From Spongiibacter thalassae (GTDB lineage Bacteria > Pseudomonadota > Gammaproteobacteria > Pseudomonadales > Spongiibacteraceae), in the NCBI RefSeq assembly GCF_012272835.1, contig NZ_JAAWWK010000006.1, positions 62,001-126,000 on the forward strand: 64,000 nucleotides of DNA, written 5' to 3'. This document shows positions 57,511 to 64,000 of this stretch, piece after piece. Position numbers and translations under genes: made by a program. The notes under the pieces are model-generated. The model was not told where the DNA came from and searched no databases. It was given only the letters and a program-made list of their open reading frames with translations. How positions within the stretch are numbered: the first letter of the stretch is position 1; every line of letters begins with the position of its first letter.

Positions 57511-58107
57511 GTGGATCACGCCGAACAAGTTGTAGACCTGTTTCACCGACACATTGAAAGCTGCATGTACACCATGGAGGCGGTGAGCGAAGGGATTTCG
57601 GAAGCCAGCCAATGCATTGTGGAAAGCATGCTCCAGGAGCGTAAGGTGGTGTGCTGTGGTGAAGGTAGCAGCGGCCTGATCGCCCAGCACTTTGCTACAA
57701 ACCTGCTGCACTACTTCCAGCACGAGCGCCCGGGCCTTCCCGCCCTCTGCCTCAATGCCGACAGCGCCACAGCCACCGCGATCGCCTCCCAGGCAGGCTA
57801 CAACGACATCTACGCCAACCAGATACGCGCCCTCGGACAACAGGGAGACTGCTTGCTGCTTTGCTACCACGGCAGCAGCAACTCGAATACACTGCGCTGC
57901 GTTCAGGCCGCCCATGAACGGGATATGCGGGTCATTACCCTGTGCGGCCCCCAGGGCGGGGACGTCAGCGCTCTGCTACAGCCCGATGACATCGAACTGG
58001 CCTTTCCTGTTGACAACAAGGCGCGGCTCAATGAAATGCATCTGATTGCCGTGCACAGTATTTGCGAACTCATCGACACTCAACTATTCGGAACAAGCGC
58101 CCTATGA
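57511..58107 (+). CDS. diaA: DiaA/GmhA-like SIS-domain protein
   Basis: A 198-residue SIS-domain protein. KVVCCGEGSSGLIAQHFATNLLH (about 45-67), CLNADSATATAIASQAGY and GDCLLLCYHGSSNSNTLRCVQAA are the sugar-phosphate-binding loops. In E. coli DiaA binds DnaA and promotes timely initiation of replication; close relatives are phosphoheptose isomerases. Position between yraN and dolP favours DiaA. It starts at GTG 57511. Confidence 0.88.
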   Translation: MDHAEQVVDLFHRHIESCMYTMEAVSEGISEASQCIVESMLQERKVVCCGEGSSGLIAQHFATNLLHYFQHERPGLPALCLNADSATATAIASQAGYNDIYANQIRALGQQGDCLLLCYHGSSNSNTLRCVQAAHERDMRVITLCGPQGGDVSALLQPDDIELAFPVDNKARLNEMHLIAVHSICELIDTQLFGTSAL

Positions 58108-58676
58108 TCGATAGAAAACTGCTGATTAGCGCCCTGCTCGTCGCCTTTCTCGGCACGGGCTGCACACAAATATTGACTGCCACCACTGAAGAACCCATCG
58201 AAGAGGACCCCGGCACTCGCAGTCTCGGGAGCTACATCGACGATGAAATCATCGAGACCAAAATCGGCGTCAATCTGCGTAAGGCCAACCCGGCCTTCAG
58301 TGACGCCCGGGTCGACGCCACCGCCCACAATGGCATCGTCCTGCTTACCGGGCAGGTGCCCAGTGAAGCCATGCGCCAACAGGCCTATGACATTGCCAAC
58401 AAACTGAAAAAGGTCCGCAAGGTACACAACGAACTCACTGTCAGCGCCAATATTGCGCTGATGGCCCGCGGCAGCGATAGCTGGCTCAGCACCAAGGTAA
58501 AGAGTCGCCTCTCGCTGGACGAGCGGCTGGACGCCTCTCGCATCAAGGTTATCACGGAGAATGGTGTGGTCTATCTGATGGGGTTGGTATCCAAGGCAGA
58601 GTCTGACGTGGCAGCGACGATTGCGGCAGAAACCGGTGGCGTGCAAAAAGTCGTTCGTGTATTTGAGTACTACTAA
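58104..58676 (+). CDS. dolP: BON-domain outer-membrane lipoprotein DolP (YraP)
   Basis: A 190-residue lipoprotein with a signal peptide ending FLGTGC (Cys at about residue 19) and two BON domains (about 50-115 and 125-190), with IVLLTGQVPSEAMRQQAYDIANKL and VVYLMGLVSKAESDVAATIA. In E. coli DolP supports outer-membrane integrity and the BAM complex. The ATG at 58104 overlaps the diaA stop (ATGA). A terminator follows. Confidence 0.93.
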   Translation: MIDRKLLISALLVAFLGTGCTQILTATTEEPIEEDPGTRSLGSYIDDEIIETKIGVNLRKANPAFSDARVDATAHNGIVLLTGQVPSEAMRQQAYDIANKLKKVRKVHNELTVSANIALMARGSDSWLSTKVKSRLSLDERLDASRIKVITENGVVYLMGLVSKAESDVAATIAAETGGVQKVVRVFEYY

Positions 58677-58697
58677 TCGACAATCGAACCCCAACAA

Positions 58698-58728
58698 AAA
58701 AGCCGCTGTGTTGGCAGCGGCTTTGCTT
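58698..58728. terminator. Bidirectional terminator between dolP and sspB
   Basis: AAGCCGCTG (58700-58708) and CAGCGGCTT (58715-58723) form a nine-pair stem with a six-base loop. A run of A precedes it and TTTGCTT follows, so it can end both the rightward dolP and the leftward sspB transcripts. Confidence 0.85.
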
Positions 58729-59131
58729 ACTTGACGACCTTCAACGTCGGCTTGGTACTGGCAGGTTTCGGCTTGGTACCGCCACCGCCGCCCGCAGGCG
58801 GGCCATCGGGAGCGGGCTCCTCAGCATCAAACAACATTCCCTGGCCGTTTTCCCGGGCGTAAATACCCAATACCGCTGAAACCGGCACCCGAACTTCCTG
58901 GGCAACCCCACCAAAGCGGCCACGAAAGCCCAACTCGTCGTTACCGACATCCAGACCCACCACCGCCGACGGCGAGATATTCAGCACAATCTGCCCATCC
59001 TGGACGAACTGTTGAGGTACCTCCACCCCCTCCACCAGGGCATTGACCAGAATATACGGAGTGCAGTCGTTATCGACCACCCACTCGTATATTGCACGGA
59101 TCATATAGGGCTTGCTGGAGGTCATTACCAT
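58727..59131 (-). CDS. sspB: ClpXP protease adaptor SspB
   Basis: A 134-residue adaptor that brings ssrA-tagged proteins to ClpXP. The folded domain has PYMIRAIYEWVVDNDCTPYILVNA and ISPSAVVGLDVGNDELGFRGRFGG. A flexible Gly/Pro/Lys-rich linker leads to the ClpX-binding tail LKVVK at the end. Two ATGs (59131, 59125) are in frame. It follows sspA by 21 bases, as usual. Confidence 0.95.
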   Translation of the reverse strand: MVMTSSKPYMIRAIYEWVVDNDCTPYILVNALVEGVEVPQQFVQDGQIVLNISPSAVVGLDVGNDELGFRGRFGGVAQEVRVPVSAVLGIYARENGQGMLFDAEEPAPDGPPAGGGGGTKPKPASTKPTLKVVK

Positions 59132-59152
59132 TACACTGCGTCCTGTAAAACC

Positions 59153-59800
59153 TTAGCTACCCGCAGACTCACTGCGCAGTTCGCGTTCTTTTTCCGTGAG
59201 GCTTTCCTGGAATCCCGGGCGCTCAAACAGACGCTCCATATACTCAAGCAAAGGCTTGGACTGACGGCTCTGGGGGATCTCAACACCCAGTTGCGGCAAG
59301 CGCCACAGAATAGGCGCCAGGCAGCAGTCGACCAAAGTAAACTCTTCATTCATGAAGAAAGGCTTCTCGGAGAAGATCGGCGCAATCGTCAGCAGGCTGT
59401 CCCGCAGGTCCTTGCGCGCCTTGTCCAGCGCTTTCTGGGTTCCGCCAGCCAGAATCTCATCAACAAGGCGACACCAGTCACGCTCAATACGGTAGATATA
59501 CTGACGACTTTCGCCCCGTGCGACCGGATAGACCGGCAGCAATGGTGGATGCGGAAAACGCTCGTCCAGATACTCCATCATCACCTTGGACTCGTACAGC
59601 GACAAATCACGATCCACCAGTGTTGGCAGACTGTTGTAAGGGTTGAGTTCAGAAACTTCTTCAGGCAGGTTTTCAGGGTCAACGTCGATAATATCGACGG
59701 TCACACCTTTTTCTGCCAATACAATCCTTACGCGATGACTGTAATGACTACTGGCATCAGAGAAAAATGTCATTGTAGAACGCTTGGCGACAACGCCCAT
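59153..59800 (-). CDS. sspA: Stringent starvation protein A
   Basis: A 215-residue RNA-polymerase-associated protein of the glutathione S-transferase fold. [26 protein letters not shown] (about 8-33) and [35 protein letters not shown] make up the thioredoxin-like domain; the helical domain contains the conserved PQLG. It regulates stationary-phase and stress transcription and is the first gene of sspA-sspB. Confidence 0.95.
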   Translation of the reverse strand: MGVVAKRSTMTFFSDASSHYSHRVRIVLAEKGVTVDIIDVDPENLPEEVSELNPYNSLPTLVDRDLSLYESKVMMEYLDERFPHPPLLPVYPVARGESRQYIYRIERDWCRLVDEILAGGTQKALDKARKDLRDSLLTIAPIFSEKPFFMNEEFTLVDCCLAPILWRLPQLGVEIPQSRQSKPLLEYMERLFERPGFQESLTEKERELRSESAGS

Positions 59801-59836
59801 GGAGCTTACCTCAAACAGTAAATCGATATGACAACA

Positions 59837-59893
59837 AACGGGCAGTCCCCTTAACGAAGCCGCCCGTTACATGCATAGACCTTTCAGGTCTAT
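59837..59893 (-). terminator. Hairpins after the cytochrome bc1 operon (weak terminator)
   Basis: Two inverted repeats lie between petBC and sspA: ATAGACCT/AGGTCTAT (59875-59893, three-base loop) directly beyond the petBC stop, and AACGGGC/GCCCGTT (59837-59868) beyond that. No long T run follows either, so partial termination is the most that can be claimed. Confidence 0.4.
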
Positions 59894-59896
59894 AAA

Positions 59897-61951
59897 TTAG
59901 TGTACGTCTTTCCAGTATTCGCGGTTCAACAGGTACGCAAACACAAAGAATATGGCAATAAACGCCAGCACATAGATACCAATGCGCTTACGCTTCGCCT
60001 GAGCAGGCTCTCCGACATACTCCAAAAAGTTTACCAAGTCGTAAACGAGCTTGTCATATTCAGCCGGGCTCAAACGCCCCTCTGTGGAATAAGTGAAGCT
60101 GCCGCAGGGGTTGAGTGCATTGCCTTCATCGTCAAACAACACGTCTTCGCCGGTCAGCGGATCGCGCAGTATACCACCATTATCGGCATGAACCGGGCCG
60201 GGGGCACACTCGGGCATCCCCTGAAGTTCAGCCAGAACGTGAGGCATGCCCACATCCTTGAACACTTTATTGTTGACACCGTAGGGGCGCGAAGGATCCG
60301 CATGGAAGGTGCGCAGGTAGGTGTACAACCAGTCGGGGTTGCGCGCGCGCGCAACCAGTGTCAGGTCCGGTGGCGCCGCACCGAACCATTTCTTTGCATC
60401 GTCAGCGGCCATTGCATTGGTCATCAACGCACCGATTTTTGCCTCGCTGTCGAACTTCAGGTGCTGCTCGAACAGATCAGCGGGAATTCCCAGATCGTCA
60501 GCAGTGCGCTGGTAGCGCCCGTACTCCAGCGAGTGACAGCCCATACAGTAGTTCATATAGGTCTGTGCACCGCGCTGCAGCGACGGCAGGTCAGTCACAT
60601 CGGTTTCAATTTCGTCACACTCAATGGTGCCGCAATTGAAGGCCGATTCTGCACCGGCCGCTTTCAATGGAATGATGGTCAGGGCCAACACCGCCGCCAA
60701 CACCAGCATGCTCTTCCAGAAACCCATACCACCGTCGGTCACCCGAGTCGGCTCAGGCTTGGTCGCTTCCCACTTGGTCCAGAAAGGCATCAGCAGGAAG
60801 AAGCCGAAGTAGATCACCGAGCAGATGCGAGCCAGCAGAGTACGCGCTTCAGTCGGAGCCTTAACACCCAGCACACCCAGAATCAGGAAGGCAGCGGCAA
60901 AGACAACCAGGGCGATCTTGCTCACGCGGCCTTTGTAGCGAATTGACTTCACTGGGCTGCGGTCAAGCCACGGCAGCAGGAAGAGAATGGCGACAGATGC
61001 GGCAAAGGCAATGAAGCCAAGCAACTTATCCGGCACCGCCCGCAGTACTGAGTAGAACGGAGTGAAGTACCACACTGGCGCAATGTGCTCAGGGGTCTTG
61101 AGGCCGTTAGCGATCTCAAAGTTCGCGAACTCGATAAAGTAGCCGTTCATTTCCGGCGCGAAGAAAATAATCGCCGAGAATACGAACAGGAATACCGCAA
61201 TCGCCGTCAGGTCATGAACCGTGTAGTAAGGGTGGAAAGCCACACCATCAAGGGGCACGCCATTGGCGTCCTTGTTCTTCTTAATTTCAACACCGTCCGG
61301 GTTGTTGGAACCCACTTCATGCAAGGCCAGCAGGTGGAGAACAACCAGTGCCAGCAGCACGATGGGCAGAGCAACCACATGGAGAGCGAAGAAGCGGTTC
61401 AGGGTGATACCGGAGATCAGGAAGTCACCACGCACCCACTGCACAATATCTTCACCCACGTAGGGGATTGCACCAAACAGGGAGATGATTACCTGCGCAC
61501 CCCAGTAGGACATTTGTCCCCAGGGCAGTACGTAACCCACAAAGGCCTCAGCCATCAGCACCAGGAAGATAAACATCCCGAATACCCAGATCAGCTCGCG
61601 GGGCTTTTGATATGAACCGTAGAGCAATGCCCGGAACATATGCAGATACACGACCACAAAGAATGCCGAAGCACCGGTGGAGTGCATATAGCGGATGATC
61701 CAGCCGTATTCCACATCACGCATGATGTATTCAACTGAGCGGAAGGCTTCTTCCGCACTTGGCGTAAAGCTCATGGTGAGCCAGATACCCGTCAGCAGCT
61801 GGTTTACCAGCACCAACAGAGACAGCACACCAAAGAAGTACCAGAAGTTAAAGTTTTTGGGCGCGTAGTACTTGCCCATGTGGGTGTCCCATGCGCGCAT
61901 AATCGGCAGGCGGGCATCAACCCAGTCGCGCAGGTCAACTAACATTTTCAT
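59897..61951 (-). CDS. petBC: Ubiquinol-cytochrome c reductase, fused cytochrome b and cytochrome c1
   Basis: A single 684-residue frame holding two subunits of complex III. Residues 1 to about 410 are cytochrome b, with eight or more membrane helices, the heme region MHSTGASAFFVVVYLHMFRALLYGS, GYVLPWGQMSYWGA, and the quinone-site PEWY-type motif as PVWYF. Residues from about 428 are cytochrome c1: a signal-like helix ending KAAGAES, heme-binding CMGCH, WFGAAPPDLTLVARARN, and a C-terminal anchor ending REYWKDVH. Pseudomonas codes these as two genes; the Bradyrhizobium fbcH gene codes a similar fusion that is cut after synthesis. No stop or frameshift lies at the junction. It overlaps petA by one base. 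Confidence 0.95.
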   Translation of the reverse strand: MKMLVDLRDWVDARLPIMRAWDTHMGKYYAPKNFNFWYFFGVLSLLVLVNQLLTGIWLTMSFTPSAEEAFRSVEYIMRDVEYGWIIRYMHSTGASAFFVVVYLHMFRALLYGSYQKPRELIWVFGMFIFLVLMAEAFVGYVLPWGQMSYWGAQVIISLFGAIPYVGEDIVQWVRGDFLISGITLNRFFALHVVALPIVLLALVVLHLLALHEVGSNNPDGVEIKKNKDANGVPLDGVAFHPYYTVHDLTAIAVFLFVFSAIIFFAPEMNGYFIEFANFEIANGLKTPEHIAPVWYFTPFYSVLRAVPDKLLGFIAFAASVAILFLLPWLDRSPVKSIRYKGRVSKIALVVFAAAFLILGVLGVKAPTEARTLLARICSVIYFGFFLLMPFWTKWEATKPEPTRVTDGGMGFWKSMLVLAAVLALTIIPLKAAGAESAFNCGTIECDEIETDVTDLPSLQRGAQTYMNYCMGCHSLEYGRYQRTADDLGIPADLFEQHLKFDSEAKIGALMTNAMAADDAKKWFGAAPPDLTLVARARNPDWLYTYLRTFHADPSRPYGVNNKVFKDVGMPHVLAELQGMPECAPGPVHADNGGILRDPLTGEDVLFDDEGNALNPCGSFTYSTEGRLSPAEYDKLVYDLVNFLEYVGEPAQAKRKRIGIYVLAFIAIFFVFAYLLNREYWKDVH

Positions 61952-62547
61952 TAGGCTGCTCCCTGGTCAACACCGATGACAATCACATTGTCACCTTCAT
62001 AGGAATAGGGTGGAATCACGAGGTTTTGCGATGCTGGAGAACCGGCATAAACGCGGCCAGACAGGTCAAAACGAGAGCCGTGACAAGGACAGAAGAAGCC
62101 GCCTACCCACGCATCGCCACCCAGGTCAGGCACACCCACTTCCGGCCGGTGCTTCGGTGCACAACCCAGATGGGTACACAAACCCACCATCACCAGTACG
62201 TCGGGACGAATCGCGCGAGCGGCGCCTTCAATATACTCCGGCTGATCGGCACCGTCGGATTGAGGGTCTTTCAGGAAGGGTTTGACTTTTTCCAGCTCGT
62301 CAATCTGCTTTTGCGTGCGTTTCAGCACGTAAACAGGCTTTCCTCGCCACTCAACTACCACCATTTGGCCGGGCTCAAGCTTGCTTATATCAGCTTTAAC
62401 CGGCGCACCAGCCGCCCGGGCTTTAGCGCTGGGGTTCCATGAACCCACAAATGGCGTTGCCACACCGACAACGCCGGCAGCACCAACAACCGAGGTAGCC
62501 GCGGTCAAAAAGCGCCGACGCCCCGTGTTTACGCCGTCATTACTCAT
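61951..62547 (-). CDS. petA: Rieske iron-sulfur subunit of cytochrome bc1
   Basis: A 198-residue subunit of complex III. The N-terminus has a Tat-type signal (TGRRRFLTAA) that also serves as membrane anchor. The cluster ligands are in CTHLGC and CPCHGSRFD (about 126-131 and 151-159). It is the first gene of petA-petBC. Upstream 62548-62705 holds a GGGGGAAA ribosome-binding site and presumably the promoter, which I could not fix. Confidence 0.97.
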   Translation of the reverse strand: MSNDGVNTGRRRFLTAATSVVGAAGVVGVATPFVGSWNPSAKARAAGAPVKADISKLEPGQMVVVEWRGKPVYVLKRTQKQIDELEKVKPFLKDPQSDGADQPEYIEGAARAIRPDVLVMVGLCTHLGCAPKHRPEVGVPDLGGDAWVGGFFCPCHGSRFDLSGRVYAGSPASQNLVIPPYSYEGDNVIVIGVDQGAA

Positions 62548-62705
62548 GACGTTTCCCCCATAACATACGAATAATCAGACTGAACTCCCCTCAAGCCGGG
62601 AGGTCACAGCAAATTTTAAATGGGCCAAATAGTAATGGAATTCCGCCCCTACTGACAATCACTTAACGGCCGGCTCTCTCCGGAAAGCGGCTGGCGATAT
62701 GTCAG

Positions 62706-62742
62706 GCAAAAAAAAACGCCCACAAATGCTGCTGGGCGTTTT
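62706..62742 (-). terminator. Rho-independent terminator after rpsI
   Basis: On the minus strand AAAACGCCCA (62742-62733) pairs with TGGGCGTTTT (62722-62713), continuing into a run of nine T. It lies 50 bases beyond the rpsI stop and separates the ribosomal genes from petA. Confidence 0.85.
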
Positions 62743-62792
62743 CCGATAGCCGCCAAATAAGCGTCCTCCGGCCACGTAACGGGCCGCAGCGG

Positions 62793-63185
62793 TTAACGCT
62801 TGGAGAACTGTGGCTTTTTACGAGCTTTGCGCAGGCCGACTTTCTTACGCTCAACTTCACGCGCATCGCGTGTCACGTATCCTGCCTTACGCAGTTCGGC
62901 GCGAAGGCCTTCGTCGTACTGCATCAGCGCACGGGTAATACCGTGGCGAATCGCACCTGCCTGACCAAAGCTACCGCCACCGCTGACGTTAACCTTGATA
63001 TCGAACTTCTCAACCATATCAACCAGCTCAAGGGGCTGACGAACGATCATACGGGCAACTTCACGACCAAAATACTGATCCAGTCCGCGGTCGTTAATTG
63101 AGATCGCACCGGTACCTGGCTTCAGGAATACACGGGCTGATGAAGTTTTACGGCGACCAGTGCCGTAGTATTGAGTGGCTGACAT
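62793..63185 (-). CDS. rpsI: 30S ribosomal protein S9
   Basis: A 130-residue ribosomal protein. [20 protein letters not shown] at the N-terminus, [23 protein letters not shown] in the middle and [17 protein letters not shown] at the C-terminal tail, which reaches the P-site tRNA, are diagnostic. It follows rplM by 13 bases. Confidence 0.98.
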   Translation of the reverse strand: MSATQYYGTGRRKTSSARVFLKPGTGAISINDRGLDQYFGREVARMIVRQPLELVDMVEKFDIKVNVSGGGSFGQAGAIRHGITRALMQYDEGLRAELRKAGYVTRDAREVERKKVGLRKARKKPQFSKR

Positions 63186-63198
63186 AGTACGCTTCCGA

Positions 63199-63627
63199 TT
63201 AGATATTCAGTTCAACAGGCTGTTGCGCGGCATGTGGATGCTCTGCGCCAGCGTAAACTTTCAGTTTTTTAAACATTGCACGACCCAGTGGGTTTTTAGG
63301 CAGCATGCCCTTAACCGCGCCCTGGATCACTCGCTCTGGAGCCTTGTCAATCAGCTTCTCGAAGCTGATTGATTTGAGACCACCGGGATAGCCAGTGTGA
63401 TGATGATACATCTTGTCTGTAGTTTTATTGCCAGTTACACGGATTTTCTCCGCATTGACAACCACAATGTAGTCACCGGTATCGACATGAGGCGTATACT
63501 CGGGCTTATGCTTACCGCGCAAACGGTGCGCAATCTCGCTGGCCAGACGACCCAATGTTTTATCGGCGGCGTCAACCACGTACCAGTCGTGAATGACATC
63601 GTTGGGTTTTGCACTTAAGGTTTTCAT
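63199..63627 (-). CDS. rplM: 50S ribosomal protein L13
   Basis: A 142-residue ribosomal protein. [53 protein letters not shown] and [21 protein letters not shown] are all typical. It is the first gene of the rplM-rpsI operon, with a promoter immediately upstream. Confidence 0.98.
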   Translation of the reverse strand: MKTLSAKPNDVIHDWYVVDAADKTLGRLASEIAHRLRGKHKPEYTPHVDTGDYIVVVNAEKIRVTGNKTTDKMYHHHTGYPGGLKSISFEKLIDKAPERVIQGAVKGMLPKNPLGRAMFKKLKVYAGAEHPHAAQQPVELNI

Positions 63628-63667
63628 GAATCTCGCCTATGGGGACCGTACCGAACAAAGAGCGCGA

Positions 63668-63696
63668 ATACTACATAAGCGCCAAGTGATTTTCAA
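63668..63696 (-). promoter_or_regulatory. Sigma-70 promoter of rplM-rpsI
   Basis: On the minus strand TTGAAA (63696-63691) is followed after 17 bases by TAGTAT (63673-63668). Transcription should start near 63661, about 35 bases before the rplM ATG. Confidence 0.65.
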
Positions 63697-63743
63697 GTGG
63701 AAAACGCAGCTTTTTCAGACCACTCGCCGACCACGCCACCCAC

Positions 63744-64000
63744 TTATGGACGGTGCTCGCGGGACAGGTAGTCCTGTGACTGCATTTCCAGCAAACGACT
63801 TTGGGTACGTTCAAATTCAAAGTCCAGGCGCCCACCCTCATACAAGGATTCAAGTGGCGCCGCCGCAGACAATACCAGCTTTACATTGCGGTCGTAAAAC
63901 TCATCGATCAAATTTATGAAGCGCCGGGCCTGATCATCTCGCCCCGCCCCCATCACCGGCACCCCGCTGAGCACCACCGCGTGGAACACTCGAGCCAACT
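63744..64000 (-). CDS. zapE: Cell division ATPase ZapE (AFG1 family), C-terminal end, cut by window edge
   Basis: The last 85 or so residues of an AFG1/ZapE-type ATPase, open through base 64000. RRFINLIDEFYDRNVKLVLSAAAPLESLY, FEFERTQSRLLEMQSQDYL and the GVPVM before it match the C-terminus of ZapE (YhcM), which associates with the division ring under stress. The AAA+ core lies outside the window. It precedes rplM, as in E. coli. Confidence 0.9.
   Translation of the reverse strand, partial: LARVFHAVVLSGVPVMGAGRDDQARRFINLIDEFYDRNVKLVLSAAAPLESLYEGGRLDFEFERTQSRLLEMQSQDYLSREHRP

Noticed and set aside
59900-60946. A 348-codon plus-strand frame opposite the cytochrome c1 half of petBC
   Set aside because: It is antisense to a gene with clear heme and membrane motifs; the protein is rich in His, Arg and Gln with no domain.

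Overview
The window is a stretch of chromosome from a gammaproteobacterium. Gene order resembles that of Pseudomonas and its marine relatives: rplM-rpsI-petABC-sspAB, then diaA-yraN-lpoA-rsmI-rnpB, then the complete dcw (division and cell wall) cluster ending in lpxC and secA, and then a pil/coaE/yacG block. The base composition is moderately GC-rich and even. I see no insertion sequence, prophage, tRNA, CRISPR array or other clear sign of recent transfer. Genus-level placement is not possible from this sequence alone; a marine Cellvibrionales/Spongiibacteraceae-like lineage is a guess.

Layout. 1-1918: groEL (cut by the window edge), groES behind a sigma-32-type promoter, and fxsA. 2194-6327: housekeeping singles (beta-carbonic anhydrase, an alkyltransferase-like protein, AmpG permease, YajQ, PanE). 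6370-18581: a cobalamin island. It opens with an adenosylcobalamin riboswitch and runs through a BtuB-like TonB receptor, a large lipoprotein that may be a beta-propeller, corrinoid adenosyltransferase CobO, BtuF-BtuC-BtuD, BluB, CobQ and a small lipoprotein. It closes with a convergent cobU-cobT-cobC operon and a divergent PduO-type adenosyltransferase. 18587-23270: a ROK sugar kinase, ampE-ampD and a DUF1631 protein. 23657-31080: nadC and the type IV pilus core (tfpZ-pilA leftward, pilB-pilC-pilD rightward), then coaE and yacG. 31129-35500: mutT, argJ, secA. 35867-53726: the full leftward dcw cluster (mraZ, rsmH, ftsL, ftsI, murE, murF, mraY, murD, ftsW, murG, murC, ddlB, ftsQ, ftsA, ftsZ, lpxC), with a promoter and a repeat array at the start and a terminator at the end. 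53890-54262: RNase P RNA. 54304-59800: rsmI, divergent lpoA-yraN-diaA-dolP, convergent sspA-sspB. 59897-64000: a cytochrome bc1 operon with cytochrome b and c1 fused in one polypeptide, ribosomal proteins S9 and L13, and the C-terminal end of zapE.

How the parts work together. The cobalamin island describes a cell that imports corrinoids across both membranes, adenosylates them, makes its own lower ligand (BluB), and activates and attaches it (CobU, CobT, CobC). Several steps needed for complete synthesis (CobS, CbiB/CobD, CobB and ring formation) are not in this window. AmpG, AmpD and AmpE recycle peptidoglycan fragments whose precursors are built by the dcw enzymes. LpoA, SspAB, YraN, DiaA and DolP form the usual envelope and stress neighbourhood.

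The most interesting items are the riboswitch-controlled lipoprotein at 8590-9795, a candidate analogue of the Bacteroides surface corrinoid-binding protein BtuG; the single-chain cytochrome b-c1 gene; the six-copy TGG array ahead of mraZ; the perfect 23-bp palindrome next to rnpB; and an orphan small lipoprotein in the cob operon.
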